Below are positions 29,902-39,679 of a DNA stretch of 64,000 bases, one piece after another. Source of the DNA: Tethya wilhelma (Eukaryota; Porifera; Demospongiae; Tethyida; Tethyidae); NCBI GenBank assembly GCA_964030475.1, contig CAXIPT010000001.1, forward strand, positions 15,027,530 to 15,091,529, given 5' to 3'. The translations under genes were made by a program, and so were the position numbers. How positions within the stretch are numbered: position 1 is the stretch's first letter; each line of letters opens with the position of its first letter. The notes beneath the pieces were generated by a model, which saw nothing but the letters and a program-made list of their open reading frames with translations, was not told the origin of the DNA and ran no database searches.

Positions 29902-32113
29902 ACACACGAGCACACACACATTCATTGTTCAAATGAGTATGGCACTTGTTTTGTATATGTAGGGGTAACCTGATTGTGATGACTACCTAATGTCATTATG
30001 TGTGGTGATCTGGCATAGAAGAGACCAATCACCCTGTCTGTTCTAGTCTAAACTACCTCCATACCTTCTGTTCTCCTTCAAAACACATTGACTTGTGAAG
30101 GATTCACCTTAGCAACCACATGTGTATGTGTTTCGAACTACTATTTCTTATGAAGTACTGTTGGGGCACATTAGAGTACTTTGCTGGGATAAACATCCAT
30201 TGTATAACTCACAGTTGGGAGGTACCCCAATGTGTCTTCACCAACAATGGGGTCATGCTGTTTCTTGTGTATAGTGTATTCTGACACAGAACAATCACCT
30301 TGTAGTACCGGACAGTGATATTGTGTTGCATTTTCATTATGTATATATAACATTGTGTATGTGTATGTGAATGGGAGAGCTCAAAGTTTACACACATGCT
30401 ATGTAGGTTTGAGAGGAAGGCTTAGCATGCTCTGTTGTGTAGAGTCCTAAGAAAATTTATATAGCATACAATTGTACTTCCTTTATAAATTATAGCAATT
30501 ATAGTTAGCCTACTAAAACCACAATAGAACAGGAAACAGAATTTGCCCACAAGTTCACAAGTTCATAATTTATACAAACTACAAATTTCCATCAGCTGTT
30601 TTCAATTAGAGTCCTACTCTACTCTTATGACATGGACAGTTTCATCTAACTGATGTTATGACGTTGCCTTTGCACCTAGGTCATTCATGAGAGTGTTGAT
30701 ATTGAAGCAATTTACTGGATTACCATCACTGGCATGGATTAGCCTGCGTAACATTGTGCCATAGTTGAACCAGCCATGTTGAGTGTTTCCTCTGTCTTGT
30801 TGCTATCCTGTGTGATTTGGTGAGGTCCATATCCTTGTCTGTCAGGACAAGACTGTAGCATATCCTGGTGAGGTCGAATAAGTTGAACCTTTTGACCAGG
30901 TGGAATCTGGCTCTTTCTTGGGTGTTCTTTTCTTGTGTATGGTGATAGTTTGGGTTGTTTTAGCACATTCCTTAGCGCTATGTTTCAGAGGGGTGTCTGT
31001 ATAAAAAAAGCTCACCTTTTGCCCTTCCCATGATTATGGTTCTCATTATTGAACTATAATAAAAATAGCATGTGGAATTTTATCTGTATCCATTTGCCAT
31101 TGTGCAACAGCTGGATTAGCAACCTCCATCACCTTCTGGGGTATTGAATTTTCATTTTTTGTCTGTTCATTTTGAGAATGTGGTAGCATATTTCTCCTCT
31201 CTCTCTCTCCTCACACTCTCAAGTGGGTTCTCCTCTTTCCTTCACACAGACTCATATTGTCATTAGAAGATGACATTGTACGTGTGTGTCTCACAGAGAC
31301 TAGCACTAGTTGAAGCATGTGTATTGTATTTCTAGGGAGATCTTAGCTCGTACCTCCTACTCTTTATCAGGTGCATTCGCATGTTTGACGTTATTGTACC
31401 TTTTCTCTTTGTCCCATCTGTGGGCACGTTGTACTGACACATTAGCTCCCTTGTTTGAATTCATTTGTCTTATTGTGCTCGGTGTGTTGCCGTGGTAGCG
31501 AAGATGTTCGTCTAGTGTTATATCAGCTGGCTCTACTCTTCTCTTGTGATTGATTCTGAAGTGCTTTTGTGTGCCTCTGGTATGCACTCTACCCATTAGG
31601 GACGCATGCCACATGCTGTGTTCCTGAACTTCTTAGCGTTATAATAGGCATAGGTTATTTGCTGTTGACTTGTGTGTGTTTGGTTCCTTGTTACTTAGAT
31701 TGTGTGGCATGATAACTCTGAGGCATAACTCATAACTCATGATAAAAGGTCATTGTCAGAAAGTTGAAAACCAGAAGCTGCAGCTGTTAGGCTACTTCCA
31801 GTGGCCATCTTTAGAAGTGGGGTTTCTGGTCCATTCCCCTCTTCCCTCTCCAGTGTGTACACATTTCCTGGGAAGCAGACACACTTGTGGCCCAACTAGC
31901 TCCTTCCTTCCTGACATTGCATAGCCCACTTGTGTGTAATATGTGTATGGCAGGATAGAAGTTTTAATAATTAATCTGCATTTGTGCCCATATGTTGGAC
32001 TTTCAAAGTTTATTCTGTACGTATGCTTGTTTTCTTTCTCTACAGGCAGTCCACCTTCAAAGGTCTATGGAACCTTGCGAGCAGTTGCTAACAGAGCATC
32101 AGAACGTTTTTAG
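9984..32113 (+). CDS. PNO1: RNA-binding protein PNO1 (Dim2), partner of NOB1
   Basis: A KH-domain protein of the pre-40S ribosome. It binds the 3' end of 18S rRNA and controls the NOB1 nuclease in the nucleolus and cytoplasm. Exons: 9984-10220, 10520-10669, 11119-11202, 11631-11691, 11811-11928, 19825-19895 and 32046-32113, totalling 262 residues; human PNO1 is about 252. The N-terminus (residues 1-80) is charged and variable. From about residue 80 it follows the family almost word for word: [93 protein letters not shown] and [20 protein letters not shown] at the end. All exon phases match. Introns 5 and 6 are 7.9 and 12.1 kb, far larger than any other intron here. An AATAAA lies at about 32465. 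Confidence 0.95.
14228..14276. repeat. (CT)n microsatellite
   Basis: About 24 CT units in PNO1 intron 5. Confidence 0.95.
14662..14696. repeat. (GT)n microsatellite
   Basis: A GT run in PNO1 intron 5. Confidence 0.95.
16164..16206. repeat. (CA)n microsatellite
   Basis: A CA run with one TG interruption, in PNO1 intron 5. Confidence 0.9.
16466..16500. repeat. (GT)n microsatellite
   Basis: A GT run directly after ACACACATCATGT, so that CA and GT runs face each other as an imperfect palindrome. Confidence 0.9.
16750..16789. repeat. (CA)n microsatellite
   Basis: A CA run interrupted once by CG, in PNO1 intron 5. Confidence 0.9.
17446..17481. repeat. (GT)n microsatellite
   Basis: A GT run; degenerate GT-rich sequence also spans about 17263-17382. 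Confidence 0.9.
18521..18577. repeat. (GT)n microsatellite
   Basis: The longest GT run in PNO1 intron 5, interrupted once by GC. Confidence 0.95.
21018..21088 (+). tRNA. tRNA-like sequence, anticodon AGA (pseudogene or SINE head)
   Basis: It folds as a cloverleaf. The D arm GCTC/GAGC is perfect, with an A-box (TAGCTCAGTGG). The anticodon stem TTCGA/TCGAA is perfect, with loop CTAGAAT (anticodon AGA). The T arm CTGAG/CCCAG has one mismatch and a B-box (GTTCAAATCC). The acceptor stem pairs at only 5 of 7 positions. AGA would decode serine, but serine tRNAs need a long variable arm and this one has four bases. A poly-T-rich stretch follows at 21094. It is therefore more likely a tRNA pseudogene or the tRNA-derived head of a SINE than a working gene. 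Confidence 0.45.
22547..22590. repeat. (GT)n microsatellite
   Basis: A GT run in PNO1 intron 6. Confidence 0.95.
28651..29254. repeat. 604-bp tandem duplication, unit 1
   Basis: It begins GTATCCGTGACCAGCTCATC. The same sequence restarts exactly 604 bp later and is nearly identical throughout, including a CT microsatellite and the end AGCTAGCTACCATGCGCG. Each unit contains an identical 94-codon open frame with no recognised domain. Confidence 0.9.
29255..29854. repeat. 604-bp tandem duplication, unit 2
   Basis: A head-to-tail copy of 28651-29254, differing mainly in CT-repeat length. A CA microsatellite follows directly at 29855. Confidence 0.9.
29855..29908. repeat. (CA)n microsatellite
   Basis: A CA run adjoining the end of the tandem duplication. 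Confidence 0.9.
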
Positions 32114-33447
32114 AAAAATGCTGTGACATGCATAATTATGTTGAAGATTTATTTAAATCGTTACCAAAAATCATAATTGTTATTGTATACGTATCCCAAT
32201 AAGGGCATAGTTTTTGTCATCATTTGCCAACGGAGAATGTAACATTGTTCCATTGCAACCATGCGGTAGCTAGAGTGACTGTAGTACAATACAACAGCAT
32301 ACCTGAGTGTGCCATATTTACAACGGTACAGATCAAACTAAAACAAGGTTATAATGCACTCATGCCTAACTGCATGAAATAATATTATATTCCTAATTGC
32401 ATCACATGGTCAGTTTGTATTGTTGCCCTATGTGGTCAAAATTCCAGCCAGTTCCTCAACCATGAATAAAGCTACATTATGTCCTAGTAGAGTTAAGCAG
32501 TCTGGCTGGCTGCAATAACTTGAGGCAGAAATCACATGCGTGGAATTCTTTGTTGAACTGTAACTGCAAGTCACATGGAAGGATCTATAGAACTCATGTA
32601 TGTGTTAGCTGACACATAATAAATAATTATGGCAACTGTAAATTATAATTAGAAATGATTGCATGGCTTTCAGTTAGTCGGTTTGCATGAATGCATCAAG
32701 ATAGCCAAGTATATACAATGTCATGCAGTTTGAGATTCCCAATAGGTGTAGGTGTTCCAAATAATATTTTAATGTTATTATATTGTTTTTGATTTCTATA
32801 TTCACCTGGATACATGCATGACTAGAAGTGCGGCTCACTACAATAATCAAACGAAATTTTCAAATGATCCTTTTTTATTGATACGAAAATCACAGGTGGT
32901 GGCTTGTGTGTGTACATAATATGTGAATATACAATACACACACGCACACAGCACATACCAGCAGTTGAGAAAGCATCACATGATGAAAACAGAACAGTGT
33001 TAAAGCAGCAGAAGCAGCATGTGTCACAAAAAGAATCAGACTTTAGAGACTTGTAGAACAAGTCGTGATAAAATTAATTTATAGTACAGATTTGATGAAA
33101 AAAACATGAAACCGAAACACTTTACTGTGTATTACTGTCAAATACACAACAAAAAATAACACATCATACACACACACACACAAAGGTACAAACACAAAAA
33201 GTTGTGTACACATAAATAATTCGATACATATACCCGTCATACTGCATGACAGAAAACACACTCACAAACATTGACACCAGGTCACACCATGGATATTGGT
33301 CACACCAATGAGGGTATGGCGAGGCTATGAAGTTGCATAGGGGGTGATGAATGAACTAACACAGTGGATGGATTTGTTCGGACTTCCACTGTGAAATGAT
33401 TCAAAAAAGTTTATGAATAATAATTGTCTCTAGAAATCGTGGATCAG
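32114..33447. other. Intergenic region between convergent genes
   Basis: PNO1 3' flank (AATAAA near 32465) and the 3' flank of the unrecognised minus-strand gene. It is AT-rich, with no coding sequence or clear repeat seen. Confidence 0.6.
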
Positions 33448-34491
33448 CTATGCCTTGAGTGGCCAAGACCATCTTGATAGTTGATCGTCTGTGGTGTTCT
33501 CGATACTGTCAAGAGGGTATATTGTGGCCATGGTTGTTGCAGAACAAGCATTGTGTTTCTTGTGCTTCGATCCCAACGCCTGGAGTGGGTTGCAGAGGAC
33601 AGGTGAGGTTTTGATTTTGGGCTTGATGCTACTCTTTGTCTTTTTCTTGGACTTTCCTGTTTTCTTGCCTTGAATTGATATGATGGTGGCTGGAGCAGAG
33701 AGTGGCTCCATGTAGTCCGTGCTCACTTCGCTATTCTCATCACTCTCACTGTACTGGAGTGAGCTGAGGGAACTGAGTGGCGTGATTTCTGAGAGAATGG
33801 TGTCTAATGAGGTCGAGTCCTCGTCATCAGCGCTGGATGCCAGTTCGTCTCCAATGGACGGCACCTTTCTAGACTCTTGCTTTAACATGCGGTACCATTC
33901 CTCACTAGTGACAGAACTTGTGAACTTTAGTGTGTACGAACACCTACCTCTGCAGCCTCGTGATATCAACTCTACTGAATTCTCTTGTCCCTTTCTAATA
34001 CAACAGCTCCTCATCCACAGCATGCCTTTGGGTTCGTCTGGTTTCTTGAACCACACTATAAACGACTCGGAAGAGTTTGTGTAAAGTGTCAGCTGACACA
34101 GAGCGACCTTTCTCTTCGGTGAGCGTTTTGAACTTGAAACTACACTCCCGCCACAGAAGGGACAGCTCGGATAGGTGATGCTGGTCTGAGTGCTCTTCAC
34201 CAGCGTGCTCATGTGAATGGACGAATACACGTTTTGTCTTAGTTCTTCGGAACCCATTTTCACCATCTTTTTTACTATTACTGTCGGTTGAACTGCTTTT
34301 TGTGCAAGACCCATGCCTTTTATACTCCCAATGATGCACTCCACATTCCTTGATCCTAATTATCAATTAAATATACATTTCCTGTTTAGTTTCTAAATAA
34401 AATTATGCAAATGAAGTGACTTCTCCAAAATACTGTTTTGAGTATTTCAACCGAACGACCTCTTACCAGTTAACGAATAGTTACATGACAT
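33448..34491 (-). CDS. Uncharacterised protein with a possible PH-like fold
   Basis: A two-exon model: exon 1 34467-34491 (ATG plus seven codons and one base, donor GTAAGA) and exon 2 33448-34355 (acceptor ATAATTAG). The phases join as G|GA, giving about 310 residues starting MSCNYSLTGSRN. I do not recognise the family. Residues about 65-75 hold CPFCGG. The stretch from CQLTLYTNSSESFIVWF to SSVTSEEWYRMLKQ looks like strands ending in a helix with a conserved-type Trp, reminiscent of a PH domain but not a firm call. The middle is Ser/Asp/Glu-rich (DDEDSTSLDTILSE). It then has a basic block (KKTGKSKKKTKSSIKPKIK), possibly a nuclear signal, and a distinctive C-terminus ending RWSWPLKA. It lies 137 bp downstream of TERB1 on the same strand, so it could share transcription or belong to the same meiotic setting; that is speculation. 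Confidence 0.7.
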
Positions 34492-34627
34492 GGTACACAC
34501 ATGTGGATACGGTCTGGTGCCATGCAATAATATGACATTGTATCTAGTAGCTACACAATGGATCAATACAGAGTTGAGCTATTCCCTATAAATGAATGAT
34601 GCATGCATACACAGACTCTACTTGTCC

Positions 34628-37600
34628 TCAGTGTCTCCCTATTATGTTCCTGTACTTATCTTTCAAGTGAACAGGTGTCCTACAAGGGTGGAAGGTATAA
34701 GCATTCAGAATATGTTTCCACCTTCTACCCATTCTGTTGACACCACTAATAAGGCTCTCCTCTTCAGCTTTGCTCCATAGCACACGTTGACCTTTCAATG
34801 GAGGCTTTCCTTCACAGCTAGTCACGGTAGTCGGCTGCAGATTGTGTATATATAATAATATGTGGGATATTTGCGATTTGTGCAGTGTGTTATGGGTATA
34901 TATGTGAATGAATGTTTGCATTTGAAAGTGTTTTAGAAACTGCAAACCTGAAAGTACATATGTTAAAAAAAACAAAAAAAAAAATATACCTTAGCCTGGT
35001 CATATTTGTTGGGAGTCTTCTGTGGAGTGTTGTAATCATACACTGATAGTGAATGTTGCTGATCCTTGCACCTTTGGTGGTTAGAGATGTTCTTCAGAGC
35101 ATTCCTCTGTGGGAGAGAACTCAGTTTGATCGGTGCAGCTTTACGCTTCTTCTGTGGCTGAGCTGTTAGCTGGTAGACCGTCTCAGCAGGGTGGTCATCG
35201 GTCGAGAGAGTGATGGTGTTCATCACTGCTACTGGAATGGGTCCATGAGTGTCAACACTTTCACTATCATCACCTCCTGCTCCAGATAGCAGTGTTCTAT
35301 GCACCTTCCCAGCATGTTTGTTCTCTCTATTCCTTTGTACTGGACTATACTGGACCTCTTGGTCGTTCTCTGTATTCACACATGATACATTCTCCATTAA
35401 ACTAGACCCAGGCTCCATACCAAATTCATCTGCACTCTCACTCTCAATCTTACAACGAACTCTATCACCTCCACTCAAGCTCTCCCCTCGTTTCACTGAC
35501 ACTATTTGACAGCTACTGTCAGTGGAGTGACTGAGAGCAGTGGGGGACCAGTCCGGGTCGAGCTCACGGCTGTGTCCCTGCACCTCTGGAGAAGATGAGG
35601 TGGTTGTATTTGAACTTGACGTTGACTGGCTGGTGGTTGGAGTTCTGAGCTGATCATTGAGAGGTGGTGATGGCAGTCCTGTGAGTGATGCTTCAGCGTT
35701 GATCGGTTGCTGAGGAGAATCGTGTCCAATTGGTACACTACCAGTGACAGCATCAGTGCACTCTCTATCCCGAGTCTTCCAATTCTGTTCAAAAGGTGCA
35801 TGCTCATCTTCATACCTATAGTCTCCACTGCTTTCACCATTAGTCACATGACGGTCACATGATCCACCTGGCTCCCCCTCTGTGTATCCAATCACCCGTT
35901 GCACCAGTCTTTTGTGATAGGGACACGTGAATCGATCCATCCTGAGTAGGGCGATGAAATTTCGACTTGTTATGAGGGGACATTTTATCCGAGGTTGACA
36001 TCCGAGGCATTGATGGTCACACGTGTACTCACAGCTCATTGGCTTTGACCTTAATACCTGGTGGTAATATAAAGGCTGCTCTTGAAACGTGATGCTCGGT
36101 GTTTGAGTGTGGAGTGGTCGTGAGTGTGTTGGTGGGAGAGGATTTGGGCACGGTAGACCAGCAGCACTTGAAGTGGCTGCATCCACCGGGTAGGGATTGC
36201 GTGACATTGCACTTTGCACGTCCACACAGCTTGGTTTCTGCTGAACTTTGGTTTCTTTGCCACATTTTTCCTTCTTTGAAGTTGTCAATTGTTTTGAGGT
36301 ATGACAATTTTCACTGCTCTCCAGTTTACTCATGTTTCCTTCATTTGTCTTCCTCTGACTGAGTGTTGATAGCCTGTGATTGGGACCTGGTGTTTTGCTC
36401 TGATACTTGCACCCCTCACCTCCCTGTCTCTGTGCCACCATGGCTCTGAGGGACTGGGACTGGTGGACGTTAGCACTGGCTGCATAGCGAATGTTACTCC
36501 TCATTGTCATTGGTGTGGCATCGACCACTTGTGGTGGAAGATGTGCTGGTGGTTCTTTCACCCTAGAGGCACACACCACCTCGGCAGTATGAGCTTGAGA
36601 CTGGTCACGACCGCCAACCTGTTTTGATGAGTCAGTCTTGTTCTTTTCTGGCTTAGGAGGCTTGTTTTTCTCCCTTTTATCTTCTTCTTTTCGCTGTTTC
36701 TTTTTCTTAGCCTGCTCCAGTTTTTCGAGCTCCTTCTCCAGTTCCATCCTCCTGGCTCTCTCTCTAGCTAGCTCAACTGCTAGATTTTTGCTGTGTGATT
36801 TTTCAGCAGGTTGTTTGGCTGTTACATCTGGAACAGTTTTATCTTTGTCATGAGGCTGTGATGTTGATTTACTCTCATCTTTGGAGGTTTGAATGCCAAC
36901 ACAGTTCTCACTGGCATTCTCAGCAGGCTGTCCACAACTCCTCTTTGTAAGAGTCTGTTCAGTAGAGCTACATTGGGGCACTTTCTCACTCCTTGTACAG
37001 AGCTCTTTGTGTTCCTCAGCCAGACTCTCAGATGAACTCTTTGTCTTTGATTCTAGTTGATTCTGAGCTGCCTTGACATTCTCTCCCTTACCAGAGTCTT
37101 GTTGGTCCATTTTCACTGCTCTTGTCATGTACTGCTGTAGCTGTTCTAGGAAGCTCTTCTCGTCTTCTTGCTTTGATTGGCACACTTCATTGTTGGCCAG
37201 CCACGACGATACACGCTCAACAACTGGCAACTTTTGAGAGTCTAGAATTTGTAGTGCCTCAGTTGCTTGCTTGTGATGATCAAAATTAGGTGAAGAGGAA
37301 TCCAACTGCATTGAATGAGGAAGAGTATTACATTAGATAATATGTAAATTTCAAAGACCACCAGTCAGTATACTGTACCTTATTTTGTTGTGAAGTATCC
37401 AAGCATCCAACAGGAGACAAGGGTTGGTCTTCCACAGCTAGCAAACCCTCAACCTTGGCAATCTCAGCACAGAAGGTATGATCCACTTCCATCTCCATTG
37501 GAGGGTCGGGCTGCTGAAGACACTGCTGGAGGACAAACGTAATGGCCTTATTCAGTTCTCCATTCCCACTCTCAGCCATGGCCGAGAGCAACACCTGAAC

Positions 37601-39504
37601 CCCTCCAAGAGACAGCAACTGTTGCTGAGCTGTCACTGCACACAGAGAGAGATAGAGAAATCAGAAAAAAGTGTGATTTGTATTCTCTGACAACTTGCTT
37701 ATAAATTCTTACATCTTTCCTCAGTGAGCATGCCCAAACACATGACAATGTGAACACTTTCATCTTCACTTCTCTTGGCGTGCTGAAGCCCGTGAAGGAG
37801 AGCAGGGAGTATATCCAAGGTACTCACAACTTGAATATTCTCTGCTGCAAAAAATAAATAAATGCTTTGCATGTTAACTCGTGGATCATGGTAGGATTAT
37901 GCACACACAGTCATAGTCGAAGATGCGAGAACAAAATTCATACCATTTCCCAACATTGCAGCTGAAAGTGTTCGTACAATGTAGACTGAGAGCTCAGTAG
38001 CAGCAAAGTTTCTTGTTTTCACTTCCACTGGGAGGGACACCAGTTGTTTCAGTGCAGTCACTAGTATCTGTAGTCCGCCTACTAGTCTGAGACGATTCTG
38101 AGTAGACTCTGCGTGTAGATGGTACATAGCTACTGATGTCAAGTACAATTGAGGTTATGTGACTGACTGTGCATGGTTCTATTTATTGGACGTACCATTG
38201 TCAGAGACACACGATGCTATCAGTGTAACTGCTGGTCTCAGTGCATCAGCTTTGAGGGGTATATGGTTTAAAACACTCAGAGCGGCAGGCAACAGCTGTG
38301 AACAGATACCCTGGTTTATTTCTGGATGAGAAGGTACAAAGGGAGGGAGACATGCAGTGCATGCCACAATAAACCTTGAGTCATAATATACATAATTAAA
38401 TTGCAGGCCAAGCATAGAAAAAAGGGTCTAGCTCAATGGACTAGAGTAATGATAACTATGACAATATTCATATTATTGTGAAAGTGCTGTGACAGGGTCT
38501 AGTATAATCAGTCTCTCTCTCTTTCATTCTTGGTGAACTAACTCACCATTCTGAGGGTTGTTTGTGGCGCTGCACAGTGCACTACACACACTGGTCCACA
38601 CCTCCAGGCTGTAGTGACCTCCACTCTCAGACTGTTGATGCTTCACCTTCTGCGAGGATGACTCTTGTAGTGAGGTCGGTGTAGGCAAGTGAGACCTTGA
38701 GAATAAGGAATCTGATAACAACTGCATTGCACACAGCACAATGGTGTAAAGGCTTACTTGAATTGTGCTGTTAGTTTGTGCAGCAGTCTCTTCTCTCTGG
38801 CTAGATTCTGTCCTTGGTTGTTGTTGGACATGAGGCAGCCAGCAAGGTAGGCTGTGGTAGCAGTAAGAGCTGGGCTGGCAGCAGTGGAGGGGGTTGGTTG
38901 GGGGGTGGTCTTGAGGAGGTCGGCAAGGAAGGTGAATAGCTTGACATCACTGAGCTTCATTTGATTGACAACTGTGTGTGTGTGTGTGTGTGTGTGTGTA
39001 GTCAGTATGTGAAACTTCATAGCATGCACGAAGGCTTTACATTAGCTAGTTAGTATACCCCTATACATACCATTCATCTCTGCAGCACAACCAAGTGTGT
39101 ACAGAGCAGCTTGCTGTATTTGGGGAGATGATGTACTGTAGAGCAATTCCAACACATACTTCATGCCACCACTGCAACGAAAATGGTCGCGAATTGTACC
39201 TAATGAGAGCAATATATTGCATGTGAGTACAAATTCCCCCTTTTTAGCATGCCCCTGTATTAACACCATATGATTTCATCAACTCACTTGAACCGGAGCA
39301 CATGGTAGCTAGAGTGGTGAGAGCCTGGCATTGACTGGAGACACAATTTTTCTGGAACTGAAGACACTCTAGCAGCAACTGAAGGTCATCTTCTGAATCT
39401 ATGACATGTTTAGTATAAAACATAAAGTGCAGTATGTTCTTAAACATTAAATAAACCGAGTAAAACTGACCTGCTCGGCTGGCACTTGAACAGTCGTTTG
39501 CCAT
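34628..39504 (-). CDS. TERB1: Telomere repeats-binding bouquet formation protein 1 (TERB1)
   Basis: A meiosis-specific protein that, with TERB2 and MAJIN, ties telomeres to the nuclear envelope. Exons in transcript order: 39471-39504, 39288-39398, 39071-39199, 38758-38971, 38547-38695, 38196-38321, 37944-38132, 37713-37844, 37379-37635, 34990-37305 and 34628-34834, totalling 1287 residues; the human protein is about 730. Residues 1 to about 445 form armadillo-like helical repeats (QAALYTLGCAAEMN, AYLAGCLMSNNNQGQNLARE, GVQVLLSAMAESGNGELNKAI). The huge tenth exon encodes a Lys/Glu coiled coil (ELARERARRMELEKELEKL), a Cys/His cluster (CEYTCDHQCLGC...CPLI...CPYH) that may bind zinc, and Ser/Thr-rich linker. 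The last exon is a Myb/SANT domain (LWSKAEEESLISGVNRMGRRW...LKDKYRNI). N-terminal ARM plus C-terminal Myb is the TERB1 plan. The identification comes from architecture and local similarity. The linker is unusually long. Confidence 0.8.
38972..38999. repeat. (TG)n microsatellite at a TERB1 splice acceptor
   Basis: On the minus strand this is a CA run that ends exactly in the CACAG acceptor of TERB1 exon 4, so length changes would act directly on the acceptor tract. Confidence 0.85.
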
Positions 39505-39679
39505 CTTTTCTTGAAGGAGAGCAGCTGTCCAATTTCAAAATTCGCGGGTAAAATGACTGACAAGCCAGCCCCGCCTACATTTATCCATTTTATATCTCGT
39601 GACTGTCAGAAGCACTCTTCGCTCTGCTCTGATCTGATACATAAAATGTCTAAAACCTCAGCAATCTCTTGCATCCAAA
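39505..39679. promoter_or_regulatory. Shared divergent promoter of TERB1 and the kinase-ankyrin gene
   Basis: 175 bp lie between the two divergent start codons. It contains AATTCGCGGG near 39538, similar to an E2F site, and a CCGCC near 39570. No TATA box is evident on either side. Promoter function is inferred from the head-to-head arrangement. Confidence 0.5.

Larger units (their letters stand above)
19896..32045 (+). other. Giant PNO1 intron 6 (12.1 kb), no gene seen
   Basis: The interval between the last two PNO1 exons. It holds a tRNA-like sequence (21018-21088), a 604-bp tandem duplication (28651-29854), microsatellites and otherwise low-information T/G-rich DNA. No open frame here shows convincing coding character. 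Confidence 0.7.

Noticed and set aside
12000..31900. Dozens of 60-150 codon open frames in the PNO1 introns (for example 24625-24987 minus, 27018-27461 plus)
   Set aside because: They start at non-ATG or isolated codons, lack domains and splice partners, and many run through dinucleotide repeats. They are expected by chance in 20 kb.
33995..34366. Minus-strand open frame overlapping the unrecognised gene in another frame
   Set aside because: Shadow of the longer frame, which has splice-consistent phase with an ATG exon at 34467-34491.
33448..34491. Identification as TERB2 or MAJIN because of the TERB1 neighbour
   Set aside because: The sequence shows neither the TERB2 plan nor a MAJIN C-terminal membrane helix.
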